From Geosporobacter ferrireducens (GTDB lineage Bacteria; Bacillota; Clostridia; Peptostreptococcales; Thermotaleaceae): DNA of 64,000 bases. Where the stretch lies: positions 5,435,416 through 5,499,415 of the forward strand of contig NZ_CP017269.1 of assembly GCF_001750685.1 (NCBI RefSeq). The letters run 5' to 3'. The position numbers and the translations under genes were made by a program. Below, in pieces: positions 54,581 to 62,975 of this stretch. The notes under the pieces were generated by a model, which saw nothing but the letters and a program-made list of their open reading frames with translations, did no database searches and had not been told where the DNA came from. Position 1 is the first letter of the stretch. Each line of letters starts with the position of its first letter.

Positions 54581-55456
54581 ATGATAGACTGGGGACGATT
54601 GATTACAGCAATGGTTACACCCTTTGATGATAATATGGAGGTAGATTATATAAAGGCTGTTGAATTGGCAAAAAAATTGATTGCGGAAGGCACAACGGCC
54701 TTAGTTGTTGCAGGAACCACAGGAGAAGGACCAACCTTGCTTGATGAAGAAAAAATAATGTTATTTAAGACTTTAAAGGAAAAAGTTGAAGTACCGATTA
54801 TAGCGGGCGTTGGAACAAATTCAACAGCTTCAACAATTGAGAATTGTAAAAAGGCATTAAGATGTGGTGTAGATGGACTGCTCGTTGTTGTTCCTTACTA
54901 TAATAAGCCAAATCAAGAATCACTGTATGCACATTTTGAAGCAATTTCAAGAGCAGTGGAGGCTCCTTTGATGTTGTATAATGTTCCAGGAAGAACAGGT
55001 ATGAATATGCTTCCAGAAACTGTCGGAAAGCTTTCCAAACTTGAAAATATCGTGGCGTTAAAAGAAGCCAGTGGAAATATAGCTCAACTTTCTGATATGA
55101 TACAGAAAACTTCAGATGATTTTTTAGTGTATACAGGAGATGATGCACTGACACTACCAAGTCTTTCAGTTGGAGCCTATGGAGTGGTGAGCGTAGCGGC
55201 GCAAGTTGTGGGAAAAGAAATGAAAAAAATGATAGATGCATACTTAGACGGAGCGGTTGATCAGGCTGCACAAATTCACTTGAAGCTGCTAAATGTATTT
55301 CATAATCTATTCATTACAGCAAATCCAATTCCTGTAAAAGCTGCTCTAAATATGATTGGAATCAAAGTGGGAGATCCTAGACTTCCACTAACAGCTGCTC
55401 AACCAGCAATAAAAGCAGAGATTCAAAGGACGCTGAGAGAATTCAACTTAGTTTAA
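54581..55456 (+). CDS. dapA: 4-hydroxy-tetrahydrodipicolinate synthase
   Basis: 291 residues. It condenses pyruvate and aspartate semialdehyde. All classical residues sit at the E. coli numbering or within two: T46-T47 in GTTGEG, Y107, Y133 and R138 in YNVPGRTG, and the Schiff-base K161 in ALKEASG. NPIPVKAAL and RLPL near the end are also typical. These features argue against hydroxyproline-pathway deaminases of the same superfamily. It lies among subunits of a dehydrogenase rather than next to other lysine genes. AAAGGGGGAA precedes the ATG. Confidence 0.88.
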   Translation: MIDWGRLITAMVTPFDDNMEVDYIKAVELAKKLIAEGTTALVVAGTTGEGPTLLDEEKIMLFKTLKEKVEVPIIAGVGTNSTASTIENCKKALRCGVDGLLVVVPYYNKPNQESLYAHFEAISRAVEAPLMLYNVPGRTGMNMLPETVGKLSKLENIVALKEASGNIAQLSDMIQKTSDDFLVYTGDDALTLPSLSVGAYGVVSVAAQVVGKEMKKMIDAYLDGAVDQAAQIHLKLLNVFHNLFITANPIPVKAALNMIGIKVGDPRLPLTAAQPAIKAEIQRTLREFNLV

Positions 55457-55466
55457 TACAGGAAGG

Positions 55467-55802
55467 ATGATGAGCGTGGGAAGAATAATAGAACATCCTA
55501 TTTTAGGAGAAATAGGAGAATCTAAAAAAATAAGCATCTCGGTTGATGGAAAAACCTATACAGCATTGGAAGGAGAGATGATTGCAGCAGCTTTAATGGC
55601 AAATGGCATTCAAACTTTCCGTTTTACAAAACATCATGCACCTAGAGGGATATATTGTGGGATTGGGAGATGTACAGATTGCATTATGATTGTGGACGGA
55701 GTTCCTAATGTAAGAACCTGCGTAACGCCTGTACAAGAGGGAATGAGAATTGAAACTCAATATGGTACAGGGGCATGGAAACGGGGGAATGATAATGCAT
55801 AA
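55467..55802 (+). CDS. small [2Fe-2S] subunit of an amino-acid dehydrogenase (HcnA/LhpF-like)
   Basis: 111 residues. Cysteines C64, C69, C72 and C85 match the plant-type ferredoxin fold of HcnA and of the N-terminus of sarcosine oxidase alpha. It would pass electrons between the flavoprotein subunits. The start is uncertain: ATG at 55467 lies very close to GGAAGG, and a GTG at 55476 is better spaced. Confidence 0.85.
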   Translation: MMSVGRIIEHPILGEIGESKKISISVDGKTYTALEGEMIAAALMANGIQTFRFTKHHAPRGIYCGIGRCTDCIMIVDGVPNVRTCVTPVQEGMRIETQYGTGAWKRGNDNA

Positions 55803-56895
55803 AACTGCTGTTGTCATTATAGGAGCTGGTCCTGCAGGTCTTTGTGCTGCTATCGAAGCAGCAAAAGCAGGGGCGAAAGTATTGGTTTTAGATGAAAACA
55901 TGAAGCCTGGAGGACAATTATTTAAACAAATACATAAATTTTTTGGTTCCAAAGAGCATAAAGCAGGTACACGGGGCTATGAAATTGGTGAACAGCTTTT
56001 AAAAGAAGCGAAGGCACTCCATATTGATGTGTGGTTAAATACCGAAGTTTGTGGAATTGATGGCGAGAGAAATATTTGGGCGGTTAGGAATGGCAAACAA
56101 ACAGTTCATATTCAGGCAGAGAGAATTATTCTTGCAACCGGTGCAACTGAGAATGCAGTTTCCTTTCCTGGTTGGACGCTGCCGGGGGTTATGGGTGCAG
56201 GTGCAGCACAAACTATGATCAATATTCATAGAGTATTGCCTGGGAAAAAGATTCTGATGTTAGGTTCTGGGAATGTGGGTGTAATTGTATCTTATCAGCT
56301 TCTACAGGCAGGAGCAGAAGTAAGTGCTATTGTGGAGGCTTCACCTGCATTAGGGGGATATGGTGTGCATACAGCTAAGGTATGTAGAGCTGGAGTGCCT
56401 TTTTATACCTCACATTCCATTTCTAGAGCAATCGGCACAGAAAGAGTAGAAGCGGTTGAAATTATTGCATTAGATGAAAACTGGAAACCAATAAAGGGAA
56501 CAGAGAAAATATTGGAAGCGGATGCGATTTGTTTAGCAGCTGGTCTGTCTCCATTAACTGAACTGGCATGGATTGCAGGATGTCAATTCAACTATATCCC
56601 AGAACTTGGAGGCCATCTTCCCGTTCATAACCGGTATATGGAAACTTCAGCAGAAGGGATTTATGTGGCTGGAGATATCACAGGTATTGAGGAGGCAAGT
56701 ACCGCGATGGAGGAAGGGATGCTGGCTGGAATTAATGCAGCAGCATCGTTAGGTTTCTACAATCAGGAGGAGAAGGAAAGATATTCCATGGAAGTTTGGG
56801 AGAGGCTAGATGCTTTACGATGCGGATACTTTGGACAGAAACGAAAAACAGCCAAGGATAGAATGATATCTGTTGGGAAGGAGGTAATTGGATGA
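55795..56895 (+). CDS. NAD(P)/FAD-dependent oxidoreductase subunit (HcnB/LhpE-like)
   Basis: 366 residues. FAD motif VVIIGAGPAGLCAA, redox-region GGQLFKQIHKFFG, second nucleotide motif LGSGNVGVIVSYQL and C-terminal GIYVAGDITGIEEAST. It lacks the BFD domain usual at the end of this subunit type, which is encoded separately at 54258. ATG at 55795 follows GGGGGAATGATA and overlaps the [2Fe-2S] gene by 8 bases. Confidence 0.88.
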   Translation: MHKTAVVIIGAGPAGLCAAIEAAKAGAKVLVLDENMKPGGQLFKQIHKFFGSKEHKAGTRGYEIGEQLLKEAKALHIDVWLNTEVCGIDGERNIWAVRNGKQTVHIQAERIILATGATENAVSFPGWTLPGVMGAGAAQTMINIHRVLPGKKILMLGSGNVGVIVSYQLLQAGAEVSAIVEASPALGGYGVHTAKVCRAGVPFYTSHSISRAIGTERVEAVEIIALDENWKPIKGTEKILEADAICLAAGLSPLTELAWIAGCQFNYIPELGGHLPVHNRYMETSAEGIYVAGDITGIEEASTAMEEGMLAGINAAASLGFYNQEEKERYSMEVWERLDALRCGYFGQKRKTAKDRMISVGKEVIG

Positions 56896-57395
56896 TGCAC
56901 ACTGGATTGAAAAGAATGGGGGCCCCTTCACTAGAGGAGTTGAGACAATCTTCTGCCTTCCCAGGGGAAAAAGATTACTTTAAGGGGCCCATTGCTGTAA
57001 TAGAATGTATAGAAGAAATACCTTGCAACCCATGTGAGACTTCCTGTCCGAAAAGGACGATTACTATCGGAAAACCGATTACCAATCTACCGAGAATAGA
57101 TTTTGACAGATGCTCTGGATGCGGAATATGTGTTGCCGCCTGTCCGGGCCTTGCCATATATATAAAGGACTATACCTATTCCGAGGAAACAGCACTCATA
57201 ACCTTTCCCTTTGAATATACGCCGCTTCCTGAACCAGGAAAAAAGGTTGTAATGGTAAACCGGCAGGGGCAGGAAATATGTGAAGGAGTTGTTAAGAAAG
57301 TCAATTGCGCAAAAGCATTTCAACAAACTGCATTGGTCAGTGTCAGCTATTCAAAAAAATATTTTGAGGATGTAGTTAGTATGAAGAGATTATGA
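56892..57395 (+). CDS. two-cluster 4Fe-4S ferredoxin-like electron-transfer subunit
   Basis: 167 residues. Cysteines C39, C45, C48, C52 and C74, C77, C80, C84 form two cluster-binding sets (CNPCETSCPK and CSGCGICVAACPG). It overlaps the preceding gene by four bases. Such a subunit is not part of the aerobic HcnABC or LhpBEF enzymes and would suit electron delivery to ferredoxin in an anaerobe. Confidence 0.85.
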   Translation: MMHTGLKRMGAPSLEELRQSSAFPGEKDYFKGPIAVIECIEEIPCNPCETSCPKRTITIGKPITNLPRIDFDRCSGCGICVAACPGLAIYIKDYTYSEETALITFPFEYTPLPEPGKKVVMVNRQGQEICEGVVKKVNCAKAFQQTALVSVSYSKKYFEDVVSMKRL

Positions 57396-57532
57396 TTTCA
57401 TTTATGTTAAATAGAACCCTCCGATAATTTATGGATTTCTGATTTATATATTTTTGAAAGCAATACAAAGTCAAAATCTGACAATGCTGCGATTTAAACA
57501 ATGTCTGGAGAATGGATAACGACGAAAGTACC

Positions 57533-57565
57533 AAAGGCTGTCTCACCAGCCTTTAATTTTTTTTT
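57533..57565 (+). terminator. rho-independent terminator
   Basis: AAAGGCTG pairs with CAGCCTTT over TCTCAC and is followed by a run of nine T. It ends the dehydrogenase operon. The rest of the 294-base gap holds nothing recognisable. Confidence 0.9.
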
Positions 57566-57689
57566 GAGTTGATTGACAAACAATAATAATCCCTCCCAGA
57601 AAGAACTTACTTTTTTGTTTCTATCGCAAATATAAAGCAAAGTAGTGTAGAATAGAAAAATCCTTTAACTTTCAAAAAACTCTCTGATA

Positions 57690-58355
57690 TTAATGGATAA
57701 TTTCTACAGATTGTACGGTATCTAGCTGTAAAAGTTTATCCATTAGATCAATTCTGGATAATCGCCTAGGAATAACCATTGTGAATTCAACGGTAACATG
57801 GTGTTCGTCAGCCGGCAGCATGGAAATATTGGTTATAGAAATGTTGTGATTTCCTAATTCAGTAGTTACTTTTCCCAATTGTCCAGGTTTATTGACGATT
57901 GTAGTGCGTATTACAACTCCATTATTTTTTTTGTTTAGATATCTTTCGAATTTTGAAAAAATAATTAATATCATGAGCATAAAAGCAGTGGCAGCAATGG
58001 CACCAGTATAGAAGCCAATTCCTGTGGCAATGCCAATACCTGCCACTGCCCATAAACTGGCTGCAGTGGTTAATCCTTTTACAGAAGAACCATCCCTTAT
58101 AATTGTTCCTGCACCTAGAAAGCCTATACCACTAATTACTTGAGCCCCTAGACGGGCTGGATCCATATTTGTATATGATATGAACTCATAGAATAAAAAA
58201 AGGCCTGACAGCATGATTAAAGTTGAGCCTATACAGACTAATATATGAGTTCTAAAACCAGCTGGCCGGTTAATACTTTCACGTTCCATGCCGATTAGAC
58301 CTCCTAGTAGGCAAGATAGGCCTAGACGTATCATAATATCAAATAGTCCTAGCAT
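57690..58355 (-). CDS. MgtC/SapB-family membrane protein with C-terminal ACT-like domain
   Basis: 221 residues. Four or five transmembrane helices with the family motif GLIGMERE...PAGFRTH and GIGFLGAGTII, then a soluble C-terminal domain (about 145-221) with an ACT-like pattern (TIVNKPGQLGKVTTELGNH). Family members are linked to magnesium stress and control of the F-type ATPase. TGAGGAA precedes the ATG. It is a single-gene unit on the minus strand. Confidence 0.88.
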   Translation of the reverse strand: MLGLFDIMIRLGLSCLLGGLIGMERESINRPAGFRTHILVCIGSTLIMLSGLFLFYEFISYTNMDPARLGAQVISGIGFLGAGTIIRDGSSVKGLTTAASLWAVAGIGIATGIGFYTGAIAATAFMLMILIIFSKFERYLNKKNNGVVIRTTIVNKPGQLGKVTTELGNHNISITNISMLPADEHHVTVEFTMVIPRRLSRIDLMDKLLQLDTVQSVEIIH

Positions 58356-58577
58356 ATAAATTCCTCATTTCAATCATAATATTACAAGGTTATATTTATA
58401 GTATTATTCCCTTTCAAAATCGTTTCATATTATTTTATAATTCAGAAGAGTTCTATAAAAAAATTTGATTTTTTATAAAAAATTTTTAATAAGTATATTG
58501 TATTAATCGAGGTGACATTTTAAACTTATATTGGGTAGAATAAATATAGAAATATTATATAGAGAAGGAGTGAAATT

Positions 58578-59534
58578 ATGAAAAAAGTTCTTATAACAGG
58601 TGCTTTGGGACAGATTGGTTCTGAATTGGTTTTAGAAATGCGAAAAATATATGGGGATCAGAATATCGTAGCAAGTAGTAGAAGCATGGAGGACAATCCA
58701 AAAGTAATAGAATCTGGTCCATTTGAACTGGTAGACGTATTAGAACCAAAACAGATCGCTGACGCAGTTAGCAAGCATAAGGTAGATACGATCATCCATC
58801 TGGCTGCGATTCTTTCTGCAGTAGGAGAGGCAAATCCAGCTTTAGCTTGGAAAATCAATGTTGAAGGGTTATTCAACGCATTAGAAATTGCACGTGAAAA
58901 GAATGTTGCCGTATTTACGCCTAGTTCTATTGCAGCATTCGGTCCTTCTACACCCAAAGACAATACGCCTCAAGATACGCTGCAGCGGCCAAATACCATG
59001 TATGGTGTGACAAAGGTATCGGGAGAACTCCTATGTGATTATTATTATGAAAAATTTGGCGTTGATACTAGGGGAGTTCGTTTTCCTGGTTTGATCTCTT
59101 ACGAAACATTGCCTGGTGGAGGAACAACAGATTATGCAGTACATATCTATTATGAGGCCTTGAAAACTGGAAAATATACCTGCTATTTAAAAGAAGATAC
59201 TTACATGGATATGATGTACATGCCGGATGCACTCCAAGCCATTATCCAATTGGCAGAAGCTGATCCTTCAAAACTGGTTCATAGAAATGCTTTCAATGTA
59301 ACTGCTATGAGTTTTTCCCCAAAGGAAATTAATGAAGAGATCAGAAAGCATATACCACAATTTACAATAGATTATCAAGTAGATCCTATACGTCAAAAGA
59401 TTGCAGATTCTTGGCCGAATTCTCTGGATGACCAGGCTGCAAGAACAGAATGGGGTTGGAAACCAAAATATGATCTCGCTGCAATGACTCAAGATATGCT
59501 TGGAAAATTAAGAAATAAATTAAATATAAAGTAA
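58578..59534 (+). CDS. L-threonine 3-dehydrogenase, short-chain (SDR) type
   Basis: 318 residues. NAD-binding motif VLITGALGQIGSEL and catalytic YGVTK near residue 142. HLAAILSAVGEANPALAWKI in shortened form (LAAILSAVGEANP) is diagnostic of the GalE-like threonine dehydrogenases. It oxidises threonine to 2-amino-3-oxobutyrate, which a lyase would split to glycine and acetyl-CoA; no such lyase gene is in the window. AAGGAGTG precedes the ATG. Confidence 0.88.
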   Translation: MKKVLITGALGQIGSELVLEMRKIYGDQNIVASSRSMEDNPKVIESGPFELVDVLEPKQIADAVSKHKVDTIIHLAAILSAVGEANPALAWKINVEGLFNALEIAREKNVAVFTPSSIAAFGPSTPKDNTPQDTLQRPNTMYGVTKVSGELLCDYYYEKFGVDTRGVRFPGLISYETLPGGGTTDYAVHIYYEALKTGKYTCYLKEDTYMDMMYMPDALQAIIQLAEADPSKLVHRNAFNVTAMSFSPKEINEEIRKHIPQFTIDYQVDPIRQKIADSWPNSLDDQAARTEWGWKPKYDLAAMTQDMLGKLRNKLNIK

Positions 59535-59542
59535 ATTAGAAG

Positions 59543-59583
59543 AAAAGGACTATTTTCAAAAAAAGCTTGAAGATAGTCCTTTT
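59543..59583 (+). terminator. rho-independent terminator
   Basis: AAAAGGACTATTTTC pairs with GAAGATAGTCCTTTT (one G-T) around an A-rich loop, followed by T-rich sequence. It ends the threonine dehydrogenase gene. Confidence 0.85.
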
Positions 59584-59663
59584 CATTTCTTTTGAAAATA
59601 GTAAATATTTCTAAAATATGATAGAATAGACTAGGAAAGTAAAAAGTGCTAGGAGGATCGAAC

Positions 59664-60824
59664 ATGGAATTCCAACACTTGGTTCCTGTAAAGATTATTT
59701 TTGGACAGGGAAAAATAAAGGAAACTGGTAAATTGTGCAAAAATCTTGGACGCAAAGCAGTTGTTGTGACTGGTAAAAGTTCTGCTAAACAGTCAAAAGC
59801 ATTGGAGAGTTTAATGACGAGTTTATCATCTGAAGATATATCTATAGTTTTGTATAGTGAGGTAGATGGAGAACCAGACGTATTTATGGTAGATCGTGGC
59901 GTGGCATTGATCAAAGAGGAAAACTGTGATATGGTCATAGGCCTTGGAGGCGGTAGTGCTCTAGATGTGGCAAAAACAATGGCTATGATTGCTGTTCATG
60001 GAGGTTCTGCGCAGGATTATTTTGGCGCACAAGCCAATCAAAAACTATTATCCCAAAATGGACTTCCATTCATTGCAATTCCTACCACGGCTGGGACTGC
60101 CAGTGAGGTAACAAGGAATGCTGTTATTAAAAATAGGAAAAATGGATTGAAACAGAGTATTTATGCCGATAACATGTTTGCAAAGATTGCGATTGTTGAT
60201 CCTGAATTGACAATAACCGCACCACCAAAAGTTACAGCAGAGGCGGGAATGGATGCTTTTACCCATGCATTAGAATCATATTTGTCAATTAAGGCAAATC
60301 CTCTATCAGAAGCTTTGTCATATAAAGCAATCGCTTTAATCTTTAATAGCCTAGAGGCAGCTGTACGAAATGGTTCTAATATTGAGGCCAGAGAAAATAT
60401 GGCTTTAGGAAGTTTAATTGCCGGTATTTCCTTCGGAAATGTCGGTCTAGGATTGTGTCATGGGATTAGCCCTGCATTAGGAAGTATTTATACCGTTACA
60501 CATGGAATTTCAAATGCGGTGTTGCTGCCTTATATATTAGAGTTTAACAAAGATGTTGCCTTTGAAAAAATCGCAGAGTTATATTGTTTTACAGATTCGA
60601 GACGGGAAAATATATCAACCTATGAAAAGGCAGAATCAGTTATTAGCAGAATTAGACAGCTAAATATTCAGATAGGCATTCCTGAAAAATTGAGGATGAT
60701 CGGCGTTGAAAAAGAGGATTTTTCTAAATTGGTAGAGTTGACTTTTCAGGGAAGATCGGTATACAATAATCCAAAACCAGTTTTAGAGGCAGATGTTCTA
60801 AAGGTTTTAGAAAAGGCTTATTAG
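59664..60824 (+). CDS. iron-containing alcohol dehydrogenase
   Basis: 386 residues. Group III dehydrogenase: GLGGGSALDVAK and PTTAGTASEVTR bind the nucleotide; metal ligands come from DAFTHALESY and HGISPALGSIYTVTHG. These enzymes reduce aldehydes or oxidise short alcohols. ATG follows AGGAGGAT; a GTG at 59646 reads through that site. It stands alone between terminators, so its partner pathway is unclear. Confidence 0.88.
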   Translation: MEFQHLVPVKIIFGQGKIKETGKLCKNLGRKAVVVTGKSSAKQSKALESLMTSLSSEDISIVLYSEVDGEPDVFMVDRGVALIKEENCDMVIGLGGGSALDVAKTMAMIAVHGGSAQDYFGAQANQKLLSQNGLPFIAIPTTAGTASEVTRNAVIKNRKNGLKQSIYADNMFAKIAIVDPELTITAPPKVTAEAGMDAFTHALESYLSIKANPLSEALSYKAIALIFNSLEAAVRNGSNIEARENMALGSLIAGISFGNVGLGLCHGISPALGSIYTVTHGISNAVLLPYILEFNKDVAFEKIAELYCFTDSRRENISTYEKAESVISRIRQLNIQIGIPEKLRMIGVEKEDFSKLVELTFQGRSVYNNPKPVLEADVLKVLEKAY

Positions 60825-61027
60825 ATAGATAATTATTACAATATATACAATTTTTTGATCTTAAACAACAAAATACACCAATATTCTTCTTGTTTTGACT
60901 TGTATCTTAATGTATTTTATAAATATTGGAGAATAATGGGGAACGATTTTTCAGATAAGCAGTAGGAAATACCCTGCTTATATCGAAAAAGTAATGGATG
61001 AACAGCTATAAGCGAGGTGATTGCAGG

Positions 61028-61198
61028 GTGAAAGCTTTTTACTCTTTTTTTAGTATGGAACCGATTCCTGCAGAGGAAATTCGATTACCGCAGGAGGCAG
61101 AGGAAGGAGATATTTATAGTTGCTTTGGACTACTATATCAAGTAGTTGGAAAGTCAGTAGAGAATGATAGAATTATATATCAAATGAAATTTATTTAA
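61028..61198 (+). CDS. small hypothetical protein
   Basis: 56 residues from a GTG preceded by GCGAGGTGA; an ATG at 60998 upstream has no such site. The product begins VKAFYSFFSMEPIPAEEIRLP and ends in a beta-rich part. No family is recognised. The roughly 200-base leader contains an inverted repeat, ATAAGCAG/CTGCTTAT, at 60955-60981. Confidence 0.5.
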   Translation: MKAFYSFFSMEPIPAEEIRLPQEAEEGDIYSCFGLLYQVVGKSVENDRIIYQMKFI

Positions 61199-61210
61199 TA
61201 ATGTAAATAT

Positions 61211-61250
61211 AAAAAAGTCTTCCTTTATCTAGTAGAGGAAGACTTTTTTA
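61211..61250. terminator. rho-independent terminator
   Basis: AAAAAAGTCTTCCT pairs with AGGAAGACTTTTTT around a short loop; T residues follow the stem rightward. It ends the small-protein gene and isolates the sporulation group that follows. Confidence 0.88.
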
Positions 61251-61403
61251 TATTTATAAAAATAAGTTACTCGGCAAAAATAATATTATCAGAGAAAAAA
61301 TGGTATGTCAACCAATTCTTTAAGATGCAATAATTTTGTTTATACTTGGAAAAATAATAATAGCGTTATATGAAAAGTGATAATTTATGAGGAGGTTGAT
61401 TAG

Positions 61404-61610
61404 ATGACTGTTAGTTCTCAAGTAAAGCAAACTTTAGCAGGTTTAAAGAATTGTCATAGTACACTTCTCACTTATGCAGTTCAATCACAGAATCTGGAAG
61501 AAAAAAAAGTATATCAGGAAGCACTGGCTACTACAAAAGAGGTTATTAAGGATCTGGAAGAAAGATTAAAAACAATAGAATTTCAAGAACCACAATATAA
61601 AGGGAATTAG
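61404..61610 (+). CDS. DUF1657 protein, spore-associated
   Basis: 68 residues, TVSSQVKQTLAGLKNCHSTL then LEEKKVYQEALATTK and a QEPQYK end, the pattern of DUF1657. Such genes accompany extra spoVA operons in spore formers. GAGGAGGTTGATT precedes the ATG. The molecular role is unknown. Expression in the forespore is expected from context; I could not identify a sigma-G promoter with confidence. Confidence 0.85.
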   Translation: MTVSSQVKQTLAGLKNCHSTLLTYAVQSQNLEEKKVYQEALATTKEVIKDLEERLKTIEFQEPQYKGN

Positions 61611-61623
61611 GTGAGGTAAATTT

Positions 61624-62484
61624 ATGAAAGAATGGATAGAAGTTTTATTGAGAACAGTTGGACTATTTATTGTTGTATTTGCTACCATAAAAATTATTGG
61701 AAATAACACGATATCAAAGATTTCTTCTTTTCGCCTAGTCAGCTATATCATAATAGCCATTGTGACAGCGTTGCTTTCGGCAGATGTGATAAAAAATATT
61801 TCATTAGGACTGCTAGTATTAGGTGTATGGATACTGTTTCCCCTGGGATTTGAATACTTATCCTTAAGAAGTAAGGGAATCCACGATTTACTATATGGAA
61901 AGGAGAAAGTATTAATAAAACAGGGAAAGGTTATGGAAGATAAGTTAAAACAGGCAAGAATGACTGGAGAAGAATTATTGAGTGAACTTCGGTCAAAAAA
62001 TGCCTTTTTTATGGCTGATGTCGAATTTGCAATTATGGAGGCCAACGGGGAAATCAATGTGTTATTAAAATCTGATAAATTGCCTATTACATCTAAAGCC
62101 ATGGGTCAAAAAATTGCTCCTGCACATGAGCCACAAACGGTCATTTTAGATGGAAATATTATTCATGAAGGCTTAATGAATCTAGCCTTCAATGAAAAAT
62201 GGCTGTATCAACAGTTAGAGCAAGCAGGTGTTGCATTAGAAAATGTATTTATTGGCCAAGCGGATTCTACTGGTGAGCTATATATAGACACTTTTGATGA
62301 TACGGTTCAACTCCCACAGCCAACAGTAAAAGAGTTGCTCTATGCGAATTTAGAAAAGAGCCATTCAGATCTTCTTAACTATTCCCTAGAAACAAAAAAT
62401 CAACTGGCTAAAAGCATGTATGAGCAAGATGCATTAAAACTAGAAGCAGTTCGGAAAAAACTTGAACCATACTTACTGAGATAG
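61624..62484 (+). CDS. DUF421 (YetF-like) membrane protein with DUF1657-like tail
   Basis: 286 residues. Three N-terminal transmembrane helices (about 10-85), then the soluble DUF421 domain (KQGKVMEDKLKQARMTGEEL, FAIMEANGEINVLLK). The last 50 residues (LYANLEKSHSDLLNYSLETK...) resemble the DUF1657 protein encoded 13 bases upstream. YetF-type genes occur in spoVA-2mob operons linked to spore heat resistance. Confidence 0.85.
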   Translation: MKEWIEVLLRTVGLFIVVFATIKIIGNNTISKISSFRLVSYIIIAIVTALLSADVIKNISLGLLVLGVWILFPLGFEYLSLRSKGIHDLLYGKEKVLIKQGKVMEDKLKQARMTGEELLSELRSKNAFFMADVEFAIMEANGEINVLLKSDKLPITSKAMGQKIAPAHEPQTVILDGNIIHEGLMNLAFNEKWLYQQLEQAGVALENVFIGQADSTGELYIDTFDDTVQLPQPTVKELLYANLEKSHSDLLNYSLETKNQLAKSMYEQDALKLEAVRKKLEPYLLR

Positions 62485-62495
62485 AGGGTGAAGAG

Positions 62496-62975
62496 ATGTC
62501 AAATAAAATGAAGAAAAAATTGACACCAACACAACAACAATATCAAGCTTTTGCCAAAGAGAGGGAGCCAAAGCGATCTGTTCTATATAATTGTAGTAAG
62601 GCATTCATTGCTGGAGGGGCAATCTGTACAATCGGTCAAGGTGTACAGTGGATATTTACTACGTATTTTGATTTTACAGAGGTGACTGCAAGTAATCCTA
62701 CAGTCGCAGTTATGATTATTATCTCGGTGTTGCTGACTGGTTTTGGAGTATATGATCATATGGCACAATGGGCAGGCGCGGGAACCATCATACCTGTAAC
62801 TGGATTTGCCAATACCATGGCATCAGCAGCGATAGAGCATCGAAGTGAAGGGTATGTGCTTGGTGTCGGAGGAAATATGTTTAAAATATCTGGTCCAGTA
62901 ATTACATTCGGGGTTTTTTCGGCTTTTGTTGTAGCGATTATTAAAATAATCATTCAAGGGTTAGGTGGGATATAA
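62496..62975 (+). CDS. spoVAC: stage V sporulation protein AC
   Basis: 159 residues with about four transmembrane helices. Family stretches: TPTQQQYQAFAKEREPKRS and GFGVYDHMAQWAGAGTIIPV, the latter shared by SpoVAC and SpoVAE. It forms part of the inner-membrane channel that moves Ca-dipicolinate into the forespore and out at germination. GAGGGTGAAGAG precedes the ATG. Confidence 0.93.
   Translation: MSNKMKKKLTPTQQQYQAFAKEREPKRSVLYNCSKAFIAGGAICTIGQGVQWIFTTYFDFTEVTASNPTVAVMIIISVLLTGFGVYDHMAQWAGAGTIIPVTGFANTMASAAIEHRSEGYVLGVGGNMFKISGPVITFGVFSAFVVAIIKIIIQGLGGI

Noticed and set aside
54581..55456. Hydroxyproline-pathway deaminase (HypD/LhpC) instead of DapA, given the DAO and iron-sulfur neighbours
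   Set aside because: The Thr-Thr pair, Y107, Y133, R138, K161 and the NPIPVKAAL segment follow classical dihydrodipicolinate synthase; LhpC-type sequences as I recall them lack the YNVPGRTG motif.
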